A stretch of 64,000 nt of DNA from Glandiceps talaboti (GCF_964340395.1 NC_135560.1:9434598-9498597); one strand, 5' to 3'; shown: positions 1 to 52,732, numbered from the stretch's first letter. Made by a program: numbers and translations. Notes: generated from the sequence alone by a model not told the origin.

Positions 1-314
1 TAGACATTATATTGACATTGAGGGGAAATATAGACATTATATATTGTAATTGACATTGGGGGAAATATAGACATTATATTAACATTGAGGGGAAATATAG
101 ACATTATATTGACATTGAGGGGTAATATAGACATTATATTGACATTGAGGGGAAATATAGACATTATATTGACATTGAGGGGTAATATAGACATATTGAC
201 ATTGAGGGGTAATATAGTCATATTGACATTGAGGGGTAATATAGACATATTGACATTGAGGGGAAATATTAGACATTATATATTGTTATTGACAATGAGG
301 GGAAATATAGACAT
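1..314. repeat. 30-bp AT-rich minisatellite
   Basis: About ten copies of a unit like tagacattatattgacatt followed by gaggggaaata. Unit length varies (27-36 bp) by small internal changes. The array runs off the left edge. Both strands are open by repetition only, so no gene is called. Confidence 0.95.
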
Positions 315-1830
315 CTATATCATTTTCACCTCAAATTGTGTGATTCAGTGTGTCAGTAATTGTAGATAGATGGCGTTCAGACAATATATTCTATGGCTGT
401 TACCCAATGAATACAAATTACAGTATCTTTCTACCCCCTAGGCTCTGACTAGCACATGAAATTAAGTCAACATTGTCATTTCGTTCAATAATTCATGATT
501 TTCATTTGTCAATAACGTAGGAGATTGTAGAGATATTGTCCAACACCTACAATATTTCATTAGACTAATTAGTGTTCAGCTGTGATATGGTTGTATGTAT
601 TACACCATGCTACATGTTAAGAGGACTTTTACACCATTGGAAATAAAATTTCGATGATATTTTTTGTTTCAAATGAAGATTTATAAATGCTATTGTATGT
701 ACTGAAACATCAGCAGTAATAGAAAGATTGCTGGCAGAGCAGTTAGTAAGAGTTAGGCAAATCAAATCAAATCAAACCAAATCAAATTTATGATTAAATA
801 ATTCATTAACATACTTTTTAGGAGCACCCACAATGTTCCAGTGACACCAGAACCATGGCAAAAATACGCATAATGCAAGCTTGTCAATCATATATGGATA
901 TGCTGTGCTCTTTTCAGGGCAAGATATACACTAGTATGTATGAACCCAGAGTCCTTAAACATTCATTCTTGCATGTAATCACAAGTTATATCAACACTTA
1001 TGTTTTATATTTGTAACTATAGAATCTGTCTACATTTTTTCGTAACATTATCATTGCACCATGTACTTTACTAGAGTGCGTTTGCCCTGCTCCCCTTGTA
1101 TGTAATTTTTTAGCTTTTTAAATTCTGACAGGTTTCAACGGGAATAAATGTTCCATAAAAGAGATATCGTGAATAATTGTCTTCAAATTGAAGATAAACG
1201 GTATGATTATAACTGTAATTTTGTGGCCAAATAGGTCATTTTTGGTTTTCAAAATGTAAGCTCCAAACCCAGCAAGTTTAATACTGTGATGCATTGTTGA
1301 CTAAATAGTAACGTGTCAGACAGTATATGACCTTAATATTGCACTGCGACCTCTAGTGGTGAGATTAAGAGATGTCGATTAAAGGAATACATCATAATCA
1401 TGCTAATGGTGGGAAGTTAGAAGTAAGATTTGTGTCTGCGTTATGAAATTCAGGAGTCACTTATTTATAAAATATGAGTTTTATATCTATTCATATTTAA
1501 TAATAACAGATCGATTATGAAATAATCTGTTTAGTATCATGAATAATTAAATGAAAATTAAATGTAACCTGCTTCAGAAAAGTTATATTCGCATTTTCAA
1601 AAATCAGATGCTCGTTCATTTCTAATATATAGTCTGCAAGAGAGTATGCACCAACCAAAAAATAATGATAGTTTGATTCCATTGTCTGTCCAATTAGCTC
1701 TTACAAATGACAGAATACAAAAGTACAAGAATATGGTGTGTGTCTGTCTAGTAGTGTACACATAACTTTGTGACAGATTTGTATCTCATGAAGGTATTGC
1801 GGGAATGGTGGCCATTAATTTCTGTAAAAT
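315..1830. other. AT-rich intergenic stretch with no gene seen
   Basis: No long open frame or splice-bounded exon was recognised. A CTCF-like core on the minus strand lies at about 1346-1361. Confidence 0.6.
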
Positions 1831-2158
1831 TAAAGTGGCCATGTGGATGAGGATTTAGTATTTATTTTGGATTTTTGATTTATAAAACAATTGCTTCATA
1901 CTTGAAAAACCTACGTGATATTACATAGACAAAGTCATTCAATACCTTGTAAAAATTTAAAAAAACATGCAAAAAGTTTGTTATTGTACATACAATAACG
2001 AACTTTTTGCATGTTCATTAATCTTTATCGAGTTATAAACAAGGACTTGGCATACGTTGTTTCACAATGATTTTTCAAGTAGGAAGCCATGATAAAATTG
2101 TTTTATAAATTACAAATCCAAAATAACTACCCAGTCCTCATCCATATGGCTACTCTAA
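1831..2158. mobile_element. Foldback MITE, about 330 bp
   Basis: Nearly the whole element is an imperfect palindrome. The left arm (tggccatgtggatgagga...) pairs with the right arm (tcctcatccatatggcta). The centre near 1970-2012 is almost perfect: aaaagtttgttattgta against tacaataacgaactttt. No coding capacity. Outer ends and target duplication are uncertain. Confidence 0.8.
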
Positions 2159-3243
2159 TACTAGCAGTACTGAGTATCATTTCTTAATTGAGAGACGATT
2201 CAAGTGTCTAGATCCAGTTTTACCGAGAGGATAAATCTTCTGTTGATGTTAATGTACTGGGACCACACATGATAAAATGTAAAAAAAAATAAAATCTCTG
2301 AAATATAGAAATATCATACAAGTGTGTACCATGCAACCTACAAAGCAGCTGATGATCCTGGCTTCTATATAGCATAAAAAAGTATCTAGGGTACTATGTC
2401 AAAATACTGTCTAGGGTACTATGTCAGCAGAGAAGACTTTTTTGATTCAGCACTAAGAAAAGTGATGTCACTAGGTCAAAGAACTATGGCTTTCATGACA
2501 AGTAATATATATCATATGTTGAGAACTCCTCCCCTGCCACGTGGAGACTGCAAGGTCTGGGCAGGATGAGTTACTCTTAAACAGATGTTTCTCATCATAA
2601 TTAATTTTAACACAATACCAAGTTATATTAGAAAGATGAGTAGCCACGAGAGTCTGTCTGTCTTGTCAAAAGGCCACGAGTATATGTTTGGTGCCCCAGT
2701 ATTGGTAGGGTGAAAATCACACATCTTGTACAGCTTGAAGGTATGAATTAAGATGCTATTATATCAAGTACTTCAACACCTTTTTTTACCCCCTTCCTTC
2801 TTGTGAACTCTACTAGAAGATGTCTATTGGGGGATATATAATGAGACAAAGCGATCTCAGTTGAGATAGGGTTGACATTTGTAATCCGTTGTTAAATGTC
2901 AAAAGACTATCGTAACGTAACCCTATCAACTAAATTTGCATAAGGTGGGAGTCTAGGAACTGATCATACTAGAATAGGGAACCTGCAAAACCGCCATGTT
3001 GAATGTTGCATCATGGGGAATGTGATAATAAATACTTATCAGTTAGTATTGTAAACAGTGTTGATACATTATTTGTAACCACAAATAATCAATTCATAGT
3101 TACCCTGACCTTTGTAGGAGGTTTATTTTATCAGTAGCTCCAGATTAGGTTGTATACGATAACCACAGATAATCCCATAGTCCTTTGTGTCTGAGCATGC
3201 TCAGTCAAGATTGCAAGTTCCCTATTGGATTCATAATCAAATT
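2159..3243. other. Intergenic stretch with no gene seen
   Basis: Only short duplications (for example ctagggtactatgtca twice near 2387-2425) and AT-rich sequence. No supported exon on either strand. Confidence 0.55.
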
Positions 3244-3566
3244 TGAAAGAGACATGGTCTGTAGCTTGTAAGTATGTTTTGTGATTTTTGTTTCCAAATA
3301 AAAGGTTACTGTACTCATATTTCACCATTCGCTATCATTTCTCTAAACACCAGCACCACTAGCAAAACTCCCATTGTGTTGACAACTGTGAATCATTATA
3401 TTCAATACAGTATGGGAATACAGTAACACAGTTAATACAATGGGGAGTTTTGCCAGTGACTTCCAGTCATTACACAAGTAATATAGTGAAGGGTAAAATT
3501 TAAATAACTTTATTTGGAAATAAAAATGATGAAAAATACTTACAAGTTGCAGACCGTTTCCCTTTA
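3244..3566. mobile_element. Foldback MITE, family A (first copy)
   Basis: The left arm begins gaaagagacatggtctgtag and the right arm ends ctgcagaccgtttcccttta-like on the + strand, giving inverted arms well over 100 bp. The same family recurs at 15901-16235. Shared internal text includes gcaaaactccc and tttccaaataaa. No coding potential. Confidence 0.8.
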
Positions 3567-4986
3567 GGCTTGAACCCAATATGGTAACATGGTATTGCTT
3601 TCATAAAATCTGTTCGTCCAGTGATAATGGTAGAGTTTAAATTTAAGACTGTAGTGAATAGAGAAGGTTAAAAGAAAACAAGGTTTAATGGAGATCTGTA
3701 TCTCTCATGGTTGAAGTATAATTTCATTTGGGAATCTAGTCATGATAAATTATGTAGGATGTATGTCCTGCTATTGAAATGACAAGCCTGGAAAACAAAT
3801 CTTGATCAAGTGTTTGTATAGTATTACATGCTTTGAATGTTACATATGATGTCTAGTCTAGATGCTATCCGTGGCATCAAATCTCAAGATCTCTCTTTAC
3901 GTCTAGCTCAATGAGGTCGTGAATTGAAATTTCAAATTCAACTGAAGTCACCCACACAATGTCTTTGTTTAGTAAATCACAGAATTCTGCCCAATGATAA
4001 GTTAGTGTGTATTGAGGACAGTTATGTAATGTCCAAATATGGTACAGTGATGTCCAAATATGGTACAGTAATGTCCAAATATGGTATATTTTGTCATCTC
4101 ACATGTCTCAGGACAGTACTTATACACAATTTACATCATTCTAAGAGTTGGGCTTTACTTATTAGTATATATGAACAACTTTTGGCTCATGATTTCTCAG
4201 TGAGCTTGATGGGGTGAAGAGATGATTCAATACCACAGGGTGACATCTAAGACTGTATGATATCAGATACCCAGCTGGTCTCAAAGTCGAGATAGTACTG
4301 GAAGAAAACCCGAGACAAAAACCTCCTTCTCCTATCTGACTGATAAACATCAGGAAATAACAGAATCAGTACATAGACAAAAGTGAATGTGTTATTGTTT
4401 AAACTGACATATTTTAAATGTCATACATCCAGTAATAATCAGATGGTGATGGCTTCTTTACGTCAGCAACAAAACCAAGTAACATTATGTTGCCACGGTA
4501 ATTAGAGTGTAGAACAAAATGTTAATGTCATCAACTTTGTCATTTGACTGACCCTGGGATGGCAAGGATGTAATACTTTGAGAATGACTACATGTATACA
4601 TTATAAACTCATTTAAATGTCAGTTTACTATCCACAGACAAGTAATGCATGTCTTGTCTAATGGAAAACCAGTTGCCAGTGTCTGAAGGTTACAGGAGGG
4701 TTACCACAGTGATTGAAAAGCAAATCTGATCATGCTGATTTCTCTATGTTAACATTTGAACTCACAAAGATAATAAAATATGTCGTCCCAACATTGACAT
4801 TTTAACACTCTGTCTATCATGAAATATTATAATAATACATGCTTGCAAGAATGCTTCATGGTTGTGTGTGACCCGTTCAATCTGTTCTGTGCCTCATGTC
4901 TTTATGTTTTACTTGGACTCTTTTTACAAATGATCACTTCCTATAGTTGACATTTGACATCTCATCAAACATGCAAATGTTGTCTA
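3567..4986. other. Intergenic stretch with a 21-bp triplication
   Basis: Three copies of a unit like tgtccaaatatggtacagta lie at 4028-4091. Nothing else was recognised. Confidence 0.6.
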
Positions 4987-5245
4987 AATGTTGATATTTG
5001 AACACCAACAACTACCAATGAAAAATGTTGTTTCAACATCGATATTTGAACACCCAAAACTACCAATGAAAACTGTCATTTCAACATCGATATTTGAACA
5101 CCCAAAACTACCAATGAAAACTGTCATTTCAACATTGATATTTGAGCACCAACAACTACCAATGAAAACTGTTGTTTCAACATTGATATTTGAACATCAA
5201 CAACAACCAATGAAATATGTTGTCTCAACATTTGAACATCAATGA
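4987..5245. repeat. 48-bp minisatellite, about 5 copies
   Basis: The unit starts gatatttgaacaccaacaac and continues with taccaatgaaaactgt and tttcaacatt. The repeat is in frame (48 = 3 x 16), so a repetitive open frame appears, but nothing else indicates a gene. Confidence 0.9.
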
Positions 5246-6113
5246 AAAATTTGTTTTATGTTTCTGTCCATCAAAATTTCCAAGTGAGCAGAACAATCAA
5301 GCAACAGTTTTAATAGTAATTTATGTGTGTATATTTAAGCTTGTGTTAAAACATCAATCTCGAGACTACGGTGAAAGACATCACTTGATGTATAAGTGAT
5401 GGAGAATATATTGATGGTTCCAAGAATCAATAGGACAGTACAGTATAGTTACTTTGGAATGATAAATTGGAAACGAATGCAACATTTCGATCCATATAAG
5501 TTACTTTTGATTGATAGAAAAATAATGAATCTAAATGAGAGATTAGAAAGATAAGAATGGAGAAATCTGTGAACATGATATGCAACTGATAGGTTGTTAT
5601 TGTACATTCAGAAACAATATGTAACATTACCTGACCCAAGAAAGACACGATGATTGAAATATGTATATATAATAATCTAGTTCTTATATGATACCAGTTA
5701 CGATTACTATGATCATCTCCACTCACTATGTCTAGTCAAAGTCAAATATTTTACTGTTAATCTGACTAAACCCCATGCAGGGTGAACAGTAAACAGCGCA
5801 TGTCAGTAGAAATCACATGGAGACGCGATAACGTCATCATGTTTATATGAACATTGTCAGGGGTAGCACATGTTTCTGTGCTAGAGTAACGACTTTGACT
5901 AGATGTAGTGAGTGGAGATGTATTGTAACTCATATCGTATAGGAACTAGACTATATATTATGAGAGATATCTGACTTCTGACAAGCAGACCTAATGGATA
6001 CACATGGAAACCTAGTGTCTACGTGAAGTTAGTTTTCTCGCTTTTCAGAGTATGATGTTAAAGTGTGGATGTGTCAGATGTGATGTAAACTATATACGTT
6101 GTGTTGAGTCATG
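5246..6113. other. Intergenic stretch with no gene seen
   Basis: AT-rich. Short inverted similarity occurs between about 5640-5740 and 5880-5960 (for example actcactatgtctagtcaaa against tttgactagatgtagtgagt), suggesting another degenerate foldback element. Confidence 0.5.
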
Positions 6114-6436
6114 ATGGGCGAATGGTTAGAGTGGCCGGCTGTGAATCTGCAAGTTGCAGATTTGAGCCCTGTCACTGCTGTTGTTTCTGAATGGCTAAAG
6201 TCCTTGGGCAAGATTTGAACAATTGTGCCTCAATCAACCCAGCTGTTTGGGGACCTGGTAGGATAGAGGTTGCAATGTGAATGCTTTAATCCTATGAACT
6301 TATAAAGACTGCAATGGATTGTATGCTTCCGAGGGAGTTGAGGAAATATAAAGGGGGAAATAATTATAAAGCGCTTCGAGCACAAAGTGGGAAAGCACTA
6401 TATAAAAATCAACATTATTATAATTATTATTATTAC
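6114..6436 (+). mobile_element. tRNA-derived SINE
   Basis: The head holds a pol III box A (TGGTTAGAGTGG, 6123-6134) and box B (GATTTGAGCC, 6159-6168) at tRNA-like spacing. The 3' part has aaagcgcttcgagcac and gcactatataaa, then an (ATT)n tail near 6410-6436. Related tails occur in Deu/CORE-type SINEs of many animals; naming the family is inference. Confidence 0.8.
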
Positions 6437-7317
6437 AGCTCAGAGTCATGTAGTAAAAATGGGAAATTACTGAAAATATAAAATACTGGGAGACGATAGT
6501 AAACTTGATCCCACAACATGGGAGTAATGGCATATAGATATACTGAAATATGTCAGGAGTGATAGTTAAAATGAAAAATAACTTTCAAACTTGACAATAA
6601 ACTTGACAATAAACTTGACAATAAACTAGGAAAGGTTCCATAAAAGTTAAAAATATTCAAACCTTGTAATAAAGTTTAATATGATGGGTTTGATGAGTTG
6701 TTATGACACTTGGTAGTTGATTTAATCAACATCAAGAATTTGGTGAATTTTGTGGCTTTGACCTCAGTGTTAGATTTGATGTCAATATTACATGTCAATA
6801 ACATTCAACAACGTGCTCAGACTGTCTGATATTTCTAACAACTATGATATCTGTAACTGTGGTAGAAAAGTTGGTATTTTGTATCAGCAGTGTCAGGATT
6901 TGTTTTCAGACTATCTGAAATCCATAACAACGATGATAATGGCCTTGGCAACTGCAACTGAGTTATAGAAGTTGGTATTGTGCATCTAAATGTTAGTTTT
7001 CTTATTAAAGCACAGACTATCTGCTACCAACCATGATAATGGCCTTGGCAACTGCAACTGAGTTTAATAGAAAAATTGGTATCTGTGCATCAAATGAATT
7101 TCCTCTCTAATCCGATGGCAACAACACGGACATAATTTATTTTTGTTGAAAGCTTGTTATGCTGTGTTCTATTTTTTCCATGAGTATAAAATACAGTTGC
7201 ATGTCATTAAAAAAATAACTGCCAAACAGTAATTAATATCATAGTAGATTAGGTAGAGTCCAATGATTTCAGTCAAGTTTTTACTGTACTTCATATTTTT
7301 GTGTTTTTTGTGTCTTA
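6437..7317. repeat. Spacer with a degenerate ~110-bp tandem repeat
   Basis: Roughly three copies occupy about 6815-7095. The last two share ataatggccttggcaactg and caactgagtt almost exactly. A 14-bp unit (acttgacaataaac) is repeated three times at 6590-6626. No gene is seen. Confidence 0.75.
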
Positions 7318-8777
7318 GGGGCGTCATCGAAATCAAAAGCATCGTAATTACGCGTCGCTACGAGTAAAGACTAGTAACTACTAGTAGCTACGATGTACTA
7401 CGAGAAACGGGAGATAATGAGGTGTGCAGGTTCATGAATAACTGACAATAGATAATAAGTTTACATTTCTTTGTTTCCCTTAACGATGTCGTCTTTACGC
7501 GTAGATACACGTAATTTTTTATCGCCAACACACAATAGATAGTGATTCTCACCTTCCATGTTTCCAATGATGACATCGTCTTCTATCGTAGTTGATCGTA
7601 GTTTGACATAATTTTCGATCGTCAAAGAAAACCACGTACTCAGCCAGTAATGTGCTGATGAAACTAGTACTGCACATGTTTTTATGAGTGCAAGTTCATG
7701 GGCGATATTCATTAAAAAAAAACAATAAGATATGCACGAAATCAAAGTTTCAATATTCAGTACAAACTAACAGTACAACTTACAAGCTCACGCTTGGCGG
7801 CCATGGTAGGGCCAAGAAATGCTGTTGAATTTCCGGGTTGCGGAAGTGCAGTTTTGACTTTTATATCATCGAATAACGGGATTTGTTTTATATATTCTAA
7901 AACAACAACTAATTTTTTATGTTTCTCAGTACAGTAACATTCCTAAATGATGGGGTTGAGTTGAGAAATCGCAATGTTCGGCAACACGTGGCGTGATGCA
8001 TGATGTCGGTAGATATATAAACATAGAGACGCAAGTGATGAACGTATTCAGTTATTCGTAGCCCGAAATTTCGTTATATAAATGAAGTTTTTCCTCAAAA
8101 TTTTGAAGAAACAAAACGTTTTTAGGTGACTTCTAAATCAATCAAATCAAACGATATATTAATGCGAGACAAGCTTTAGTTTTTAATTTGTTTTTGTGGA
8201 CAATGTTCGATTTCGACTGACGAATCCTGCGACTAGAATCTAACACGATCAATGCACCGTTCAGCAGCCAGACGAAAATGGTCGACATGTTTGTTGACCA
8301 GCCGAGAAGTGCATAAGGAACTTGTGAGGCAGTCCGAATAAATAGATGTAAAATCCGACGTTTCGAATAAAAATTCTTCTTCAAGGTATTTTTAGGCAAG
8401 ACATATTAGGTAAACATCTAAATATATCTGAAACACTTAGTTGACTTACTAGCCGACTGTACGAATGCCATAGAACTTAGAAGGCATCGAATGAATAACA
8501 TTGAAAAAAGTAAGCGTGAAACTGATTTGCGCACAGGAAAGAAAATCTTTTTGTTTCGTTATTTTTTTCACGATGAAGACTACGCGTAAATGGTCGTAGT
8601 TTGGGCTCATGAATAACGGACAATAGGTGTTTACTTTTTATTGTCTACAACCTAAAGTACATGAATATGCGTTGAGACTTATGAATATTCACCGTAGTAC
8701 ATCGTAACTACTAGTAGTTACTAGTCTTTACTCGTAGCGACGCGTAATTACGATGCTTTTGATTTCGATGTCGTCCC
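7318..8777. mobile_element. Harbinger/PIF-like non-autonomous DNA transposon (1460 bp)
   Basis: The terminal inverted repeats are about 80 bp: the left end GGGGCGTCATCGAAATCAAA pairs with the right end, whose complement starts GGGACGACATCGAAATCAAA. Both then run on through agcatcgtaattacgcgtcg. The element is flanked by TTA on both sides (7315-7317 and 8778-8780), the target duplication typical of PIF/Harbinger. No transposase frame is present, so it would need help in trans. The interior has subterminal similarities such as catgaataac(t/g)gacaata at about 7433 and 8611. Confidence 0.85.
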
Positions 8778-10785
8778 TTATATATGTCACTGTTATGTGT
8801 TTTGTGTTTAATAGGGATAGGTTTGTGTAAAGAAGGAGGAGGTCTGAAGGATTATGTATAATACATTATTTATAACCCATCCACCCCTATATCTTAGTTG
8901 AACCCTATCATTTTCAGCTGTATGGCAGAGTCTATAAATAGTGTAATGGGGTGAATGGGTTATAGAGTGTTACTTCTCTTGTAATTGAAGTTTATAATGA
9001 ATCATAGACTGACACTGACTCTAATTCACACAAGACTTGATATGATCAAAGAAGGTACCTAATTTGTCATGCATGTGTATCACATTTAGTTTTACAGTCA
9101 TTGTAAATTGCAGCTAAAACTGCTTGTATTCTCTCATGTTTTGTGGACTGGAGAAAATCTGATAAGCTGTCCGCATGTGGAGGCTGATTAAAATCTTCCT
9201 AGTGGGAAGAAGGCAGTCACTCCCAGAACAACAAAATTGAAAACAAACATACAAAAGAAACTGTAAACGAAGGAATCGCGTCATAATTGTGCATCATGAC
9301 TGGTTATGTTATTTCTGTTCTGTTATTTGTTCATTCAGGTGTCGTATGTGGACTTACCAAATAATACAGTACTTTATACTGTAAATAACATTTACAAAAA
9401 AAAGAGTCACATCCAGCCATCTGGCTTATAGGACACAAAGAATATCAAATTAAATACATAAATAAATAAATATCACATACGTCTTAGTTGTAAATAAAGG
9501 TTTTCCGACGGTTAAAAGGCCTTGTGTAAAACTGGTAGAGGTTTAAAAATATGATTAATTATATCATTGATGGTCAGACCATGTGTTCCTTTAGAGGCAT
9601 ACACAGTGACTTCATAGTAGAGGTATTTTATCGTATGGCAGTATCTTTATGTAGTAATCTGCTTCATAATGAGAATCCAGCATTGGAGAATGCATTGAAC
9701 TGTTACTGTTACAACATGGTTTATAATTTTGTGTACAGATATATAAATAGAAAGTACAAGAATTATAACAAAAATTAGGATAGCCATTTTTGTAAAAGAA
9801 TTATAATAAATTGTTATGTTATTAAATCCTTTTAAAAGAATGAATTTTGAAACCGCTGCTGACAAAAAAAAAATATCGTTGTATTGTGTCATCCATTTAA
9901 AATTGAGTGGTTTTACTTAAAAGTGTTGGTTTTTAGAGTATGGTGGAGTATATCGTGTTACAGAATGTAAAAATCTATTTTTGTAATCTCTTTCAAAAAG
10001 AAGAAGTGATTTTGAAGCTTGCCAGGCAGTATAATAATTTGTAAACTATCAGACTAAAGCATTACTACGTACGCAAATGGTATGGACGACTGATAAAATG
10101 ATGGACAATACTATACAGCTTGGCTGCCAATAAAATATCAATTTAGCTTGCACAGTGACTGTCTTAAATAGATTCAGTGGTTTGCATGGCACAGATGAGA
10201 GATGGACGCATGCAGATATATGAAATGATAACAATATGGTTCAGATAAACCATGTCATCACTTGCCGTGTACAAAATATTTATGAGTCATACAAAATTCA
10301 TATCAAAGCATACTTGACACAATTTGTTGACCCCTCCGCCTTCTGATTAGCTTTACCCTTTTCAGAAGTGGTATGTTCCAAGTGAAAGAAATGTCAGTAC
10401 TGTATGCAGTGTATACCCAGTGTAAAGGAACTAGTCGCATGTGTCTGACTCCATAATGAGTTACCCTATCTAACATGAGATATCAGATAGGCATATTGAA
10501 AAAGCTGGCGGGCATAACTCTGTACTACTCATTAGCTGGGCGGCCTCCATTCTTTGTTTCTGTTTAATTGCTGCATTGTGAAGATGAGGTGTTGGTGGTC
10601 CATACTTCCTTTGAAACCCGAAAACAAAATGGATGTATCGATGTGCCGATCATATTACTAGCACTGTTAAAATTTGTGTGTGTTTTTTTGGGATGGAAAT
10701 GAACTTGACAGCAACAAGCTTTGACAGCTGGTTGGATGGAATGGATATGTAATAATGGTATTGATATGGTGCTGTATGTGTTCTG
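8778..10785. other. Intergenic stretch upstream of the candidate first exon
   Basis: AT-rich, with no supported exon. If exon 1 is real, its promoter and 5' UTR should lie in the last few hundred bases. I see no clear TATA box there. Confidence 0.45.
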
Positions 10786-50359
<39,574 letters not shown>

Positions 50360-51260
50360 GTAAAATCTCTGATGCAGTATCACTGAATCAGAAAATAATT
50401 AAAATACAGGAAACTTCTTGCGTCAGGAATGTTCACACAAAAACTTGCAGGGATTTTAGAAGGACTAAAAATAGATGCCTGTATACCTTACAGGTGGAAT
50501 ATTGGTGTCACTGTAGCAGATATATTCTTTACGTAATCTGTACCATCATTGGATGTATTAGAATGGAATCAGCCAATCATGTGTGAAGAATTAATTGGCA
50601 ACCACCTGGGTTGATGCAAATTAGCATAGTAGAATAAAACCTGGGTACATGTATATGAGATTTAGCATAATAAAAACAGTGTCACATTATTTTCGTTGAT
50701 TATTTTCAAGAAATGCCAGTTATCGGACAAAGATATGTAAGATAGAGATAGATAAATCATGACAAGATATGAAATTGAGTCGACTTTTACTGAGACCCAC
50801 TAAAACTTTTATGTCACCTGACACAATAATGGCAAACTTTCTCACAAACCTACTGAGCATGCTCAGTTCACTGAGAAATAGTGATGGTTGACGCATTTCT
50901 TCGAGCAATATGTTGGTATATAATTTCTTGGCATAATGTATTTTTTACAACAAACTTCTGTGTAATATATATTGAAGGAAGCTTATTACAAGAAATTAGA
51001 GTCCGACAGTATGGTACTTAAAGCACAACATGCACAAGAAGACAGATTTCAGTTGCAATTGTTCTAAACCGATTTATACCATACCAGAATATGGTTGAAA
51101 TCATCACGCCTACTAGTGACCTTTGAACTTTTAACCCCTTGGTAGATGTCAATCATTGGGCATTTGCATATGAATGCCTGAAATATTACTAGCTATCATT
51201 TTTCGTGACAATTTGAAAAGGTGCACAACTACCTTACTGCCATGATTAAAAATAAATGCG
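50360..51260 (+). other. 3' UTR of the RhoGEF gene with poly(A) signals
   Basis: AATAAA occurs at 50633-50638 and 50669-50674, about 275-310 bases after the stop, and again at 51251-51256. The first pair is the likely main cleavage signal, with a T-rich stretch just after it. A longer 3' UTR is possible. No coding signal is seen in 50360-52150. Confidence 0.6.
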
Positions 51261-51676
51261 AAAAAAAAATAATGCGAAGTTCTTGAAATATGAAGAATAT
51301 GAAAACAACATACTCGCTGCGAAAATAGACAGTAGAGTTATAGCTCTTGTGATCTTTTGACTTTTCTTTTACAATGGAGGTATAATATTGGCAATTGTGT
51401 TGCCATGGTTTCTTTGAAATGAACTGTAATATTGAACTTGATGACCATTTTTATAGGCATGCTTGCATGTGTACATTTAATACCAAGCGTGATGTTATTT
51501 TTTAAATGTTTTCAATCTTATGATAATATATTGTATCAAAAACATGACTGTGTAATTGTAATCACTTCTGTTTTGTAATTTTAATGTCTGGTTAATCTTT
51601 TGTAAATTTCTGTTTCATCAACAAATCTTTTTGTTTGTATGTATATTATTCTGCAACTTTTTAATCACTGATGTTG

Positions 51677-51690
51677 GCGCCCTCTAGTGG
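51677..51690 (-). promoter_or_regulatory. CTCF-like core motif downstream of the RhoGEF gene
   Basis: GCGCCCTCTAGTGG is the exact reverse complement of the motif at 34581. Confidence 0.45.
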
Positions 51691-51732
51691 TGAGGTGATT
51701 TTTTTTTTAAAAATGAGGTGTAGCACGAACGA

Positions 51733-51747
51733 CCACCAGAGGGCGAC
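51733..51747 (+). promoter_or_regulatory. CTCF-like core motif, opposite orientation
   Basis: CCACCAGAGGGCGAC lies 43 bases after the minus-strand motif at 51677. Confidence 0.45.
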
Positions 51748-52159
51748 AGTCGTGTGTGCTGTGCTTCCCTTAGGGATAACTTATCACCATGTAGGCCTCT
51801 TGGAGCTGTAGTATATATGTAATTATACATGTGTCTATTGAAATTTGACACAAATGTAGCAGGAGTATACAGGAACAGTAATTTCTCACCAAGCCTATAT
51901 CTCTGGTATTCAGGGAACAATGTGTGCTGAAATTCTCTGTTGAAAAATTTGTCTAAAGGTGTGGATAGGTATTTGAAGAGAAGGTTATCAACAAATTTTC
52001 ACTCAACAGTTCGAAAGACAAACATTTCTTCTTCTTTTTTTGAGGTTTCCTTGACATGCACTGCTCAAGGGATACTATGGTTTACTTTATTGTGTACAAA
52101 TACTGTGTAAAACAATGATACATTGATGAAAATATTAAAATCCAGATTTTGACCAGTAT

Positions 52160-52239
52160 TGATTGTGTGTGTGTGTGTGTATGTGTTTATGTGTGTGTGT
52201 GTGTGTATGTATGTGTGTTTGTGTTTGTGTGTGTGTGTT

Positions 52240-52276
<37 letters not shown>

Positions 52277-52393
52277 TTGTGTGTGTGTTTGTGTGTTTGT
52301 GTGTGTGTTTGTGTGTGTGTGTGTTTGTGTGTGTGTATGTGTGTTTATGTGTGTGTGTGTATGTATGTGTGTTTGTGTTTGTGTGTGTGTGTT

Positions 52394-52424
<31 letters not shown>

Positions 52425-52453
52425 GTATGTATGTGTGTTTGTGTGTGTGTGTT

Positions 52454-52507
<54 letters not shown>

Positions 52508-52545
52508 TGTGTGTGTGTTTGTGTGATGTGTGTTTGTGTTTGTAT
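52160..52545. repeat. Long (TG)n/(TTTG) imperfect microsatellite
   Basis: About 385 bp of TG with interspersed TTTG, TATG variants. A higher-order pattern (for example the ~170-bp block from 52190 repeated from 52350) suggests segmental duplication inside it. Confidence 0.95.
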
Positions 52546-52589
52546 GCATATGTGTCATCAGTGCATGCTGGATGAATGATTAAATAATA

Positions 52590-52704
52590 ATGGTAGTTTT
52601 TAGCACAAGTGAACTTAGAGTGGATAACACATGTGGTGCGCAGTCTAGACCTGCCAGACCAAAGAGCGAACGGTTCACCAAAAAGTCTATGACCACAACG
52701 ATTG
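52590..52704 (+). CDS. Candidate exon of an unidentified + strand gene
   Basis: An ATG at 52590 opens 38 codons ending at a strong donor (ATTG|GTAAGT at 52705) in phase 1. The peptide includes RPARPKSERFTKKSMTTTI. Alternatively it is an internal exon beginning after tttttag (52601) or gcgcag (52626). No family is recognised. A foldback element follows 30 bases later. Confidence 0.3.
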
Positions 52705-52732
52705 GTAAGTGACGTTAACGCTCCTTTCAATC

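Noticed and set aside
1-314. CRISPR-like array of ~30-bp repeats
   Set aside because: There are no unique spacers, the units are contiguous, and the sequence is eukaryotic. It is a minisatellite.
6114-6186. A functional tRNA gene
   Set aside because: Box A and B are present but the cloverleaf arms do not pair well and the sequence continues into a SINE body and tail.
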